Positions 1-9,191 of a stretch of 64,000 nucleotides of DNA are shown here, piece after piece; positions within the stretch are counted from its first letter, which is position 1; every line of letters starts with the position of its first letter. A program made the translations under genes and the position numbers. The DNA comes from Promethearchaeota archaeon (GTDB lineage: Archaea; Asgardarchaeota; Lokiarchaeia; Sigyniarchaeales; SOKP01). The notes beneath the pieces were generated by a model, which had not been told where the DNA came from, made no database searches, and saw nothing but the letters and a program-made list of their open reading frames with translations. The DNA lies in contig JAGXNS010000004.1 of assembly GCA_019894855.1 (NCBI GenBank), positions 1-64,000 on the forward strand, written 5' to 3'.

Positions 1-372
1 GGATTTGGCAAATTGGTGCTAGATCATCCAAAATCGATGCATTTATATATATTCATTGCGGCAGCTCTTCCTATTCCTGACGATCCACTTTGGATAGCTC
101 TAGGAATGTCCGGGAAAAAAATTAATTTCCCACGCTGCATATTATGGGCTTGGGCAGGTAAAAATGTAACTACGATTTTTTATGTTCTATTTCCAATTTT
201 GATTTTACTAGGATTTACGGCGACAGGAATAGAAGTAAGTGATATTTCAAGCGTCATAACAGAATCTATTATGTTATTAACAACGCTTGCTATAATGCAA
301 TTCATATTAACATTTAATTGGGAGAAGTTCTTAACAAAAAAAAGCGAAGAAAGATTATCCAACTCGGAGTAA
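1..372 (+). CDS. membrane protein, possibly VTT/DedA-like, C-terminal part (truncated at left window edge)
   Basis: Frame is open from base 1 (GFGKLVLDHPK...); hydrophobic segments; LPIPDDPLWIALG motif resembling VTT/DedA proteins. Confidence 0.5.
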   Translation, partial: GFGKLVLDHPKSMHLYIFIAAALPIPDDPLWIALGMSGKKINFPRCILWAWAGKNVTTIFYVLFPILILLGFTATGIEVSDISSVITESIMLLTTLAIMQFILTFNWEKFLTKKSEERLSNSE

Positions 373-389
373 AGAAGCTAAACAAATAA

Positions 390-557
390 TTACTTTTTAT
401 TATTCTTTAGGCAGTTTTTACAAACAAACACGACTTTTTGTTTGTTTTTCGAATTTTCATCGTAGTAAACTCTCTTGTAAATGTAATTATTACAAATGTT
501 ACATAAAGCTGTTGTTCGAGCCTCTTCTAATAAGGGCCCTAAGTTTTCAAAAGTCAT
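390..557 (-). CDS. 55-aa zinc-ribbon protein (below the ORF-track length cutoff)
   Basis: Manual reverse translation: MTFENLGPLLEEARTTALCNICNNYIYKRVYYDENSKNKQKVVFVCKNCLKNNKK*; two CxxC pairs; directly downstream of the Alba-like gene. Confidence 0.7.
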   Translation of the reverse strand: MTFENLGPLLEEARTTALCNICNNYIYKRVYYDENSKNKQKVVFVCKNCLKNNKK

Positions 558-566
558 AGATCGATT

Positions 567-899
567 CTATAAGAGTAATTTTGAAATGGTTATTTCGATT
601 TTTGAAATTAAATCCTTTTTATTTTTGTTATTATAATTGTTTCTGTTGTTTTTTCGATAGTTATTCCTTTGCCTATTTTCAAAAAAGGGACGGCTCCCTA
701 ACGAGATATTGGCTATTTCTACACCCGGATACATTCGCTTTTTTAAAATTTCAGCAACTTCAACCACAGTTGAAATTTCTTCTCCTTCCCCTTTTATTAA
801 TAGCGATTTTGTTCCCCCTGAAAATGCAAAAATTGCATCTTTTATAGTTTTCTCCCGATCTGTTCGATTTCTTATTATAAGGGTTGTACCATTAGGCAT
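567..899 (-). CDS. Alba-family nucleic-acid-binding protein with Asn/Arg/Lys-rich tail
   Basis: Alba-like pattern (IKGEGEEISTVVEVAEILKKRMYPGVEIANISLGSRP) followed by RQRNNYRKNNRNNYNNKNKK. Confidence 0.65.
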   Translation of the reverse strand: MPNGTTLIIRNRTDREKTIKDAIFAFSGGTKSLLIKGEGEEISTVVEVAEILKKRMYPGVEIANISLGSRPFFENRQRNNYRKNNRNNYNNKNKKDLISKIEITISKLLL

Positions 900-1108
900 G
901 AAAAAACCTCATTACCAACTATTTGTTAAGTTTGATTTAAAAGCAGTCTATATATTAGTTATACATCAAGTAATATAAAAGTTATTCTAATATTTACTTA
1001 AAACAACACTTAAAAAGCAACTATCTGAATAACCTCTTAAAAACAATAAATATAACTTTCACGATGCGATAAAAATGAGGTCACTTCATGATTATATAGA
1101 TGTGAAAT

Positions 1109-2308
1109 TTATAAATTGAACTCAGAACGACTCAGTAAATCATCTAATACCTTACTATATTCAGAAATCCTTTCCTCGAAATGTTCAATTATCTTTCGTT
1201 CATCTGTATCCAGGTAATCGAAAAATGGCGAAATTTTTTCAATTCTTTTTGTAAAATCATTCATAATTTTTGTGTACCACTCGTTCGGCTTAGCTAGCAT
1301 GTCATTTAGTTTTTTTTTGTATTTCGCCTTCTTTTTTTTGACCTCAAGATCCTTCTTCTCAGCATTGAGCTCAGAAAGATTTGCTTCACACTTTTTTAAT
1401 TCCTTTTCAATCTTTTCTCTAAACTTTGGGATTCTGTAGATTTTTTTGTTGATATCAGGATCCCATTCATATAAATAGTAATCCTCGCTTTCAGCTTCTA
1501 TTTCATCGTCAGTTATTTTAATGTCTCCTTTTAAAACCATAATAAGACCGAAATTCCTTTGAAGTTGAGCAAGATATCTTTTTCGCAATGTTTCATCTAT
1601 GTATTTAATTTCATTCAGAACATCCTTCATATTTTTATTGATTTCTTTTACTACTTTATCAACATTTTTAACCATTTTCTCCTTAGTATGTTCAAACTTT
1701 AATTCTATTGAGTTTGAATACGTAGCGAACATACCACGATCAGGATTTTTCAACCTTATTCCAGCTACCCCTAAATAATATGATTTAGATTCTTTTTGGC
1801 AATGATCAAAAACAAGAGCAATAGCAAATGGGTTAACACCTTGGTAAAAGAGTTGCGTTTCAATATCTCTTGGTGAAAAAATAAACCCAATTCCAGGATG
1901 AGTGTGCCACCAGCCTACAAAGAAATCTTCTTTATCGTCTTGAATTGCTCTTTCATATACAGCCGTATTAAACTGAGCTGTATCGACATAATGCTTGCTC
2001 TTATACTCAACATATGCTCTATCGCCTACCATAACGGGGATTGCATCCTTAACGATTACTTCTTTATTTTCCTTAATCGACCCAATTAGTATACCATAAA
2101 CTTCACGCCAAGCTTTTTGAGGAAGATCGTTACTTCCGTATCTCATGGCATAACCAACAATGCGCTTATAAGCATTGTATGACAAGTATACGGGCGTAAA
2201 TGCCGGATCAATCCCGTATTCCTGAATGTAGGACTCTCTTTTTGATATCTCAATCATTTCATTAGTATCGGATAAAAAATTATCTTCCTTCTCTTTTTGA
2301 AGTTTCAC
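1109..2308 (-). CDS. JAMM/MPN+ metalloprotease (Rpn11/CSN5-like) with C-terminal coiled coil
   Basis: FVGWWHTHPGIGFIFSPRDIETQ matches the HxHP...SxxD JAMM motif and resembles Rpn11 [21 protein letters not shown]; Lys/Glu-rich helical C-terminus. Confidence 0.85.
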   Translation of the reverse strand: MKLQKEKEDNFLSDTNEMIEISKRESYIQEYGIDPAFTPVYLSYNAYKRIVGYAMRYGSNDLPQKAWREVYGILIGSIKENKEVIVKDAIPVMVGDRAYVEYKSKHYVDTAQFNTAVYERAIQDDKEDFFVGWWHTHPGIGFIFSPRDIETQLFYQGVNPFAIALVFDHCQKESKSYYLGVAGIRLKNPDRGMFATYSNSIELKFEHTKEKMVKNVDKVVKEINKNMKDVLNEIKYIDETLRKRYLAQLQRNFGLIMVLKGDIKITDDEIEAESEDYYLYEWDPDINKKIYRIPKFREKIEKELKKCEANLSELNAEKKDLEVKKKKAKYKKKLNDMLAKPNEWYTKIMNDFTKRIEKISPFFDYLDTDERKIIEHFEERISEYSKVLDDLLSRSEFNL

Positions 2309-2501
2309 TGCTTTAAACCTAATTTATAGTTTTAAATCGACTAACTCTGCTTAGTGAGCTTGTAATAAATCCGTATAATTTTCTAATCTCTTAATAGTTT
2401 CAACTATTATTGGATAAATTTAAAACTTTTAAATTTATCAATCTTTTTAACAAATTAGAACGTTAACACATTTATTTAATTAGATCGATTAAGAAACCTT
2501 C

Positions 2502-3044
2502 ATGAAAGTTATAGGATTTTGTGGATTACCAGGTTCTGGTAAATCAACCGTCTTGAAAGCTATAGAGGATTTAGGGCCTATTATTACGATGGGAGATGTT
2601 ATAAGAAACGAAGCGAACCACAGAAACATTGCCCCAAGTGATGAGAATTTGGGGAATATAGCCCTAGAATTACGAAAAAATTACGGACCAGAGATAATTG
2701 CTGAGAAATGCGTAAATTTAATTAAAAAGTTAGAAAGTGAAGTGTGTTTCATAGATGGGTTGAGATCTATGGCAGAAGTAACGGTTTTTAGAAAATACTG
2801 GAAATTTCCATTAATTGCAACTGTAGTAGATGAAAAAATTAGATATGAAAGACTTTCTAACAGAAAAAGACCTGACGATCCAAATTCTTTAAGTGAAATA
2901 CGAGAGAGAGATCAACGAGAAATTAAATTCGGCTTAAACGAAGTTTTAGAAAACGCGAACTATAAAATAAATAATAATTTATCAGAAGTAGATGTTCAGC
3001 AAGAAACGCGCTCTTTGATTTTTAAAATTATAGAAAATTATTAA
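2502..3044 (+). CDS. P-loop nucleotide kinase, UPF0200/dephospho-CoA-kinase-like
   Basis: GLPGSGKST Walker A; GDVIRNE, FIDGLRSMAEV, RKRPDDP and ERDQRE motifs typical of archaeal UPF0200. Confidence 0.75.
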   Translation: MKVIGFCGLPGSGKSTVLKAIEDLGPIITMGDVIRNEANHRNIAPSDENLGNIALELRKNYGPEIIAEKCVNLIKKLESEVCFIDGLRSMAEVTVFRKYWKFPLIATVVDEKIRYERLSNRKRPDDPNSLSEIRERDQREIKFGLNEVLENANYKINNNLSEVDVQQETRSLIFKIIENY

Positions 3045-3048
3045 AACT

Positions 3049-3951
3049 TCATTTCAAATAATCTATAATAGCTTTCGACAATGAAACTTTACTCACCTCA
3101 TTATCAATAGAATCAGTACCGATTATATCATCTGCTCCTGCATTTAATATTCTATATCTTGCGTTTTGTAATAAAAGAGCGTGGGTTGCTACAGCAAATA
3201 CCCTATTAGCCCCCTCCTTCTTTAAAATCTTTATAGCTTTAGCCATCGTTCCGCCCGTGGCAATAATATCGTCTGAAATGATAACATCTTTATCTTTTAA
3301 GCTTAATTTTCCCGACATTGTTATCTCTCCCGATTTAACGTCTCGTACTTTTTCAAAATACTCTACTGGTACGTTATCTCCAAAACGTTTCGCAAATGCT
3401 TTAGATCTTTCTACGGCACCTTTGTCAGGAGCGACCACTACAATGTTTTTAATATTTAAAGATTTAATATAATCCGCTAAAATTTTCATGGAATCTATAT
3501 TCACACACTTACATTGGATTTCTTCTAAGGCTTTTGGAGAATGGATATCAACAACATAGAGTTCATCAATTCGCATTGAATCTATAAGTCTTAAAACCAT
3601 TTGAGCAAATTTACACTCTCCCGGTCTAAAAACACTATCTTGACGAGCATAGGCTAAATATGGAACAACAACAACAATTTTAACGGCACCCATTCTTTTA
3701 ACAGCTTCGATCATCATTAAAAGTTCGATTAGCCTTCCATTTTGGTTTTCGCTTGAACTCGGCCCTGTTGATTGAACAATTATAACTTCAGCTCCATCTA
3801 TTAATGAATCATTATCTACGTTTATTCTAAGGTAGTTTTCTCCATCAGGAAAGATTTTTGTTTCGGTGTTATAGTACTTAATGTCTAAACCCTTAGCAAT
3901 TCTAATCCCAAGTATTTGAGAAGCCGGTCCAATGATTAAGATCTTTTTCAT
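3049..3951 (-). CDS. prs: ribose-phosphate pyrophosphokinase
   Basis: VDIHSPKAL, VVAPDKGAVERSKAFA, DVIISDDIIATGGTM (PRPP loop). Confidence 0.95.
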   Translation of the reverse strand: MKKILIIGPASQILGIRIAKGLDIKYYNTETKIFPDGENYLRINVDNDSLIDGAEVIIVQSTGPSSSENQNGRLIELLMMIEAVKRMGAVKIVVVVPYLAYARQDSVFRPGECKFAQMVLRLIDSMRIDELYVVDIHSPKALEEIQCKCVNIDSMKILADYIKSLNIKNIVVVAPDKGAVERSKAFAKRFGDNVPVEYFEKVRDVKSGEITMSGKLSLKDKDVIISDDIIATGGTMAKAIKILKKEGANRVFAVATHALLLQNARYRILNAGADDIIGTDSIDNEVSKVSLSKAIIDYLK

Positions 3952-4005
3952 ACAGTTTCACTTTTTTATATTAACTTTATACATTTTAACATATTATTCC
4001 ATTTC

Positions 4006-4725
4006 TTATATTTTTTTTATAAACTTAAGAGAAGCATCAAAAATATCTTCTCTATGACCTTTAAAAGAATGACCTCCCGTTTCAAATTGAATCACATTCT
4101 CCGCATTTAAACCGAGTCGTTTTTTTATCTGCGAGAGATTAGAGAATGGGATTCTATTGTCATCTTTACAATGGGCTATCAGAATTCTTTTATTGTTTGA
4201 TGGGTCGTTTTTTAGAAAATATTTAGGGCTAATTTTTTGAATAATTTCCTCTTGAAACTTTATAGTGGTTGTATGGTAATCGTATCTCGCACACAGAGCT
4301 ATTAAAGCCTTTACTTTTTTGTTAAGGAAACCTTGTGTTAATATAATAGCACCCCCCATGCTCCTTCCAAATAAAATGATTTTTTCTTTCAAGAGACTGT
4401 AAGACTGATGGGTTAGCACCCAATCAATTACAATTTGGATGTCTGAAAATATTTGAACTGCCATTCTATCCCATCTAGATCCCGTTTGTACTTTGGTTTC
4501 TCCATGCGCACGGTAATCGTAAGACAAGACGTAAAATCCAGCGTCAACGAATTTTTCTGTAAAATATTTAACAAAATAACTCTCCCGATGATCCAATAAT
4601 CCAGCTAAATTAATTATAAAAGGTGCTTTCTTGGGTGTGTTAGGGTTAGAATAAATAGTACCCTTTAAAAATAAATTTTCATCTTTGATTGGAATATCTA
4701 TATTTTCAATTTCTACGCTATTCAT
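4006..4725 (-). CDS. alpha/beta hydrolase
   Basis: GRSMGG nucleophile elbow, C-terminal GGHSF, D in DDNRIPF. Confidence 0.85.
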   Translation of the reverse strand: MNSVEIENIDIPIKDENLFLKGTIYSNPNTPKKAPFIINLAGLLDHRESYFVKYFTEKFVDAGFYVLSYDYRAHGETKVQTGSRWDRMAVQIFSDIQIVIDWVLTHQSYSLLKEKIILFGRSMGGAIILTQGFLNKKVKALIALCARYDYHTTTIKFQEEIIQKISPKYFLKNDPSNNKRILIAHCKDDNRIPFSNLSQIKKRLGLNAENVIQFETGGHSFKGHREDIFDASLKFIKKI

Positions 4726-4736
4726 TTTATAACGAA

Positions 4737-5177
4737 TTAATTTATTTTGCTTCTATATTTCGCAATAAGATTCCTTAAAGTATTTACTGCCAGTTCTAAA
4801 CTATGTTTATGATCGTCTGGTAATCCATTTAACGCAAGGTCTATATCTTCGGTTTTTAGGCTTTCAGCATACTCTAAAGATTTCCCTTCAATTAATATAG
4901 TTGTTTGACTTCCAGTTGCGACAGTTGCTCCACAACCATCAGTGAAGAAATTAGCATTTTTGATCACATCGTCCTGAATCGTTAAATAAAATTCCATCGT
5001 ATCTTTTTTTTCTCCTTTACATGAATGAGAAATTGTGAAATTAGCCGGTTTTCCCCAATTTTTAGGGTTATGAAACAACTTTACAATATGTTCGTTAAAA
5101 TCGTGTATTTCTTTATCAATGATTTCCTCTTGAAGTTTGTCAACAAATCTGTCAAAATTTTCCCTATTTTGAGACAT
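4737..5177 (-). CDS. IscU/NifU-like Fe-S scaffold family protein
   Basis: FTDGCGATVATGSQTTILIEGKS motif; NPKNWGKP N-terminal motif; third conserved Cys position reads HKHS. Confidence 0.75.
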   Translation of the reverse strand: MSQNRENFDRFVDKLQEEIIDKEIHDFNEHIVKLFHNPKNWGKPANFTISHSCKGEKKDTMEFYLTIQDDVIKNANFFTDGCGATVATGSQTTILIEGKSLEYAESLKTEDIDLALNGLPDDHKHSLELAVNTLRNLIAKYRSKIN

Positions 5178-5178
5178 T

Positions 5179-5472
5179 TTATTTAGAATCCTCTAGATGA
5201 CTGAGCACATGTTTTTCTAATCGAATTTTTCTATCAATTTCGTCATTAAGCTTGCCGTATTTATTTAAAATATCAATTATATCTTTATTCAAATTGTTAT
5301 GTTGTTGTAGACAACCGCTCTTCTTTAAAAAATCTTCTCCGTGCCTTAAAGCGGTTAAGTTTTCCGTAATTTTAACTAATTCAGTTGCAATTACGCTATT
5401 TATATAAATCAGATCCGAAAACATATTTTTCATGTATAATACTAATTTTGTTTGGTCAGCTGACATATGCAA
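5179..5472 (-). CDS. hypothetical helical protein
   Basis: Intact ORF directly upstream of and in operon with the IscU-like gene. Confidence 0.6.
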   Translation of the reverse strand: MHMSADQTKLVLYMKNMFSDLIYINSVIATELVKITENLTALRHGEDFLKKSGCLQQHNNLNKDIIDILNKYGKLNDEIDRKIRLEKHVLSHLEDSK

Positions 5473-5525
5473 TAAAAGATTTCTAGAAATTAATTCATTA
5501 TTATTTAAGAGTCAAAGGCGAATAT

Positions 5526-7229
5526 TTAAAATAACATTAAAAAATAAAACGCCATATAAAATAAGCTCCCGAAAATAAGAGCTAAAATTATCACCATTCT
5601 TATTAAAAAAGTCTTTTTCATCTCAAGTTGCATAATTTCCTTCGGAAAATTTTTCAAATTCTTTATGTATTGCTTAATGATGTTAGTTTCTTTTAATTTT
5701 AGAGTGACTTGAACTCTATAAGTTATAGATGGTGATTTAACTTCAATGAAATCTATTGGAAAGCATAAATAAAATATGACAAATGCGAGTATCAATATCA
5801 ATAGCAAAGTACTAATCAAATTATCTATTCTTAGTGTAAAAGTATCTGCTACTATCCATCCTTCCAATTGTTGAAGCGTAAGAAATACTAAAAGTCCACA
5901 TATTCCAAAAACATCAAAAAAATCTATTTTTCTGTACCATTTTTTTACGCTTATTGATTCTACCTTATTAGCGCCAATATAGTAGAACTTATGTAAGAAT
6001 TCTCGTTTGAACCTAAATTCTTTTGATTCTTCATGAAATTTAAATGAATCTCCATTCTTTTTACTGAAATCGTAAAACACAGCTTTTACCAACAACATTA
6101 AACCATACATTAAAGCGAACCACCATACCTGAGGGCCAAATAATACCATTTGCGTGAGCATTATAAGCGCAATTGTTACTAAAAATAATCCAAAGATGAG
6201 CTTAAATAATTGAAAATTAGTCGAATTAACACCTGAGAATACGTTATCATCGCTGTTAGTTTCAGTATCTCGTAGATTTGGATTACATTCTAAAAAATTG
6301 GCAAACTTTTCTTTAAAATGTGATCGGTTCTTCAATTTTATCGGTGAAAACCACATTTCATATAATTTTTCTTTCGTAGCAATTTCGAAGTATTTCTGTT
6401 GAAATATCACTAAAATAACTAAAACTACGATGTCAATAAAAGATATTACGATAAATGTCCACGACAATATAAAGTCTGGCCCTGCATTTTCTACAGCAAG
6501 TAAGGGAATTGCCGTCATGAGTTGTAAGACGATAAAAGGGATCATTAGAATAATCCAAGCCAGTTTGGGTCCGGTGTGGTTATTTTGGAATCGTACGAAT
6601 TCGATATCTTTTTTTGGAATTTCGGTTAACCATGCAAATCCGGGTCTAATTTCGGAAAAGAAAAGAAAGTTCTTCGATTTGGAAAAATTACCCCGAAATG
6701 GACTCAAAATAAAATAAATTAATAAGCCAAGACCTGTCATTAGCATGGGAAAACCAGTAACATAAAACCAAGAGGGTCCACCAAGAATTATAGCACTTCC
6801 AAATTCTACCTCGTGACCAACATCGGCTCCAAATATAACATACGAAATAACACCGTTTAATATTAAGAGTATAGAGGCTGTGAGTCTCGTAAGAGCAAAC
6901 GAGTTAAACTTCACATAATCATCAACCGGTTCAATTAAATCTCGCGTTTTTTTAAAAGTTAAAGAATTTTCCCGTATATAGTAGGGCGTTATATAATATT
7001 TCGAAGTAATTATGCCCCCAAATATAATAATTAAGATGTTTACGATGAGAGAGAGGTTAAACCCGTTAAGAGTTATTCCAAAATCATAACCTAAAAACGT
7101 AAACAGGCAACCTAAAGAAATAATCAGGAGTCCAGTTGCTAAAAAAAAATAACGTAGATATCGTTTTTTGGGATGTATTAGTTTTAAATTCTCAATTTCT
7201 TCGTCGGTTAAATATGTCATTGAAACCAC
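5526..7229 (-). CDS. large polytopic membrane protein
   Basis: 567-aa ORF with many hydrophobic segments. Confidence 0.8.
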   Translation of the reverse strand: MVSMTYLTDEEIENLKLIHPKKRYLRYFFLATGLLIISLGCLFTFLGYDFGITLNGFNLSLIVNILIIIFGGIITSKYYITPYYIRENSLTFKKTRDLIEPVDDYVKFNSFALTRLTASILLILNGVISYVIFGADVGHEVEFGSAIILGGPSWFYVTGFPMLMTGLGLLIYFILSPFRGNFSKSKNFLFFSEIRPGFAWLTEIPKKDIEFVRFQNNHTGPKLAWIILMIPFIVLQLMTAIPLLAVENAGPDFILSWTFIVISFIDIVVLVILVIFQQKYFEIATKEKLYEMWFSPIKLKNRSHFKEKFANFLECNPNLRDTETNSDDNVFSGVNSTNFQLFKLIFGLFLVTIALIMLTQMVLFGPQVWWFALMYGLMLLVKAVFYDFSKKNGDSFKFHEESKEFRFKREFLHKFYYIGANKVESISVKKWYRKIDFFDVFGICGLLVFLTLQQLEGWIVADTFTLRIDNLISTLLLILILAFVIFYLCFPIDFIEVKSPSITYRVQVTLKLKETNIIKQYIKNLKNFPKEIMQLEMKKTFLIRMVIILALIFGSLFYMAFYFLMLF

Positions 7230-7339
7230 GCAATTATTTATTAATTAATAATACATTTCTTGTTTTTATCTTTATTAAAAGTTCAATTTTAAAATCAGAT
7301 CAACATCTTTTTTACACAAACATAAAAATTAGACGAAAA

Positions 7340-7816
7340 ATGGATTATAAATACTTTCATGATGGTTTGCTATCTTTATCAGTTGTTCAATTTGTTTTTT
7401 CATCAACTTTAATGCTTGGGTCTATAATTTTAAAGCCTTACATTGCCTTGGAGCCAAACGAAAGAGATTTTATAATTCTCTTAGCCTTAGTAAATCTTGC
7501 TTTTAGCTTTTACTATTTAATAGAAGCTCTAAAGTTGAACCGCGTATTTTGCCTAGAAGAAAAGCATATTTTCAAATTTGGAAAGAGAATTGGAGTAGTA
7601 TCGTTAATATATACACCTCATCTATTTGTTTTTATATCATTATTGTTTATAGATTTGCACGATCTTCAATTGATGATGGTAACGTTAAACCTAATTATAG
7701 AAACACTTTTACTTGGAATTGTTTTTAAAGAAATCTACGATATTATCTTTAAGGAGGAGACTGAAAGAAAATTTGAATTGGAACAAAATAGAAAATTATA
7801 TTTTGAAAAGAAGTAA
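7340..7816 (+). CDS. membrane protein (start moved from 7136 to internal ATG)
   Basis: MDYKYFHDGLLSLSVVQF... hydrophobic helices; upstream part of the ORF overlaps the divergent gene. Confidence 0.65.
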   Translation: MDYKYFHDGLLSLSVVQFVFSSTLMLGSIILKPYIALEPNERDFIILLALVNLAFSFYYLIEALKLNRVFCLEEKHIFKFGKRIGVVSLIYTPHLFVFISLLFIDLHDLQLMMVTLNLIIETLLLGIVFKEIYDIIFKEETERKFELEQNRKLYFEKK

Positions 7817-7849
7817 ATTAAAATAATGCATTTTTGAAAGCTTTAATTA

Positions 7850-9094
7850 TTACTTGGTTACATGAGCTAATTTCTCTATAGCAGTATCTATCATGTTCAA
7901 TTTTACGGTATATTTCTCTAGTAGTTCAACGAATTTTTCAATATCTATTTCTTTATTCTCTTTTAATAATTTCAATTCATTAATGGTTCTCACAATTCCA
8001 GCCTTCTTATCCATTAGTCTTTCTCGTTTGCTATATGGAATTTTTTGCTCCAATTTTTTCTTTTGAAACGATTTAAATCTCTTAATATTCAAATCCTTTG
8101 GTACGAACTTAGTTAAGTATATCGTGCTTTTTGGAACAAATGGGGCTAAATTTTCTGGAATAATAATAATTGGCTCCGGGTCTTGAATTCTTTTGATGTC
8201 CTCATAATCTAATAAATCTAAATTCTTTTCTTTTAACACATCTTTAACTATGGATATATTTTGCTCAATACTACTTTTTTCCTCTTTAGATAATTCAGAT
8301 AGGCTACTGATCATCTCACTCCATATTTCTTCAGATTTTAAAAAGTAAAAATTTGCCTTCTGTTGGAGTTTCGTAACTTTATCTGTATTTATATTAGTAA
8401 TAGAAGATTCTCGCGAAGCTTGAGCTTTTAATTGACATGCTTTACCCATATCGAAATGAAATTGAGCTCTTAATTGTTGTTTTTTTTTCTCCTCATGTTT
8501 CTTTAAATAGAATAACCTTTTTGACAGTGAACTTAACCCAGAGTAGAGTTTAGAGGCAAAGTACGTGTTATTAGAATTTTCTTCCTTTAAAGCCGCCACA
8601 CCCTGCGCAAGTATTCTCGCTTCTTCAGAATTTAATTCTAGGTTCTCAGATGAAAGAGTTATCCCTAAATCATGTTGCTTAATAGATGCTGCACTAAAAT
8701 ACGCACCTGTTTTAAACATTTTACTACTTTCAACCATAGCTATTATAGCATCTTCCCATTCTTCATTGTTTTCAAATTTTTCTGAGAGATGAGAATAAGC
8801 TCGTGCCATAACCCATAAAGTTCGCGCGCATTCAAACATTAAGTCATTAATCTGGATTTCTCTATTGTTCTCTTGTGGTTCTAAGAAAATTGGAGTAATG
8901 TCTAAAGCTTTTAAGAGTTTAACTTGATCTTCATTTTGATAGTTAACATTTAAGATTTTAGTATACTCTAAGACAAGATTTAGGTCGTCTAAAGAAAAAC
9001 TTTCTTCCTCTTTATCTAACGCTTCTTCAATTTTTTTAATTTTATAATGCAGATATCGAATTCTTTGCATTACTTCTTCTGTAAAAAAAGTCAT
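7850..9094 (-). CDS. helical/TPR-like hypothetical protein
   Basis: 414-aa ORF, helix-rich with repeat-like segments. Confidence 0.7.
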   Translation of the reverse strand: MTFFTEEVMQRIRYLHYKIKKIEEALDKEEESFSLDDLNLVLEYTKILNVNYQNEDQVKLLKALDITPIFLEPQENNREIQINDLMFECARTLWVMARAYSHLSEKFENNEEWEDAIIAMVESSKMFKTGAYFSAASIKQHDLGITLSSENLELNSEEARILAQGVAALKEENSNNTYFASKLYSGLSSLSKRLFYLKKHEEKKKQQLRAQFHFDMGKACQLKAQASRESSITNINTDKVTKLQQKANFYFLKSEEIWSEMISSLSELSKEEKSSIEQNISIVKDVLKEKNLDLLDYEDIKRIQDPEPIIIIPENLAPFVPKSTIYLTKFVPKDLNIKRFKSFQKKKLEQKIPYSKRERLMDKKAGIVRTINELKLLKENKEIDIEKFVELLEKYTVKLNMIDTAIEKLAHVTK

Positions 9095-9191
9095 AATTCA
9101 CAGTTTTTTATTTAAATTCAGTTAAGTGTAATAATTTATTCTTATTTTAAAACCATTTTAAAATTATGAAAATTAGTACTTCATATTAAAA

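Noticed and set aside
581-978. Plus-strand ORFs over the Alba-like gene
   Set aside because: Antisense to a better-supported conserved gene
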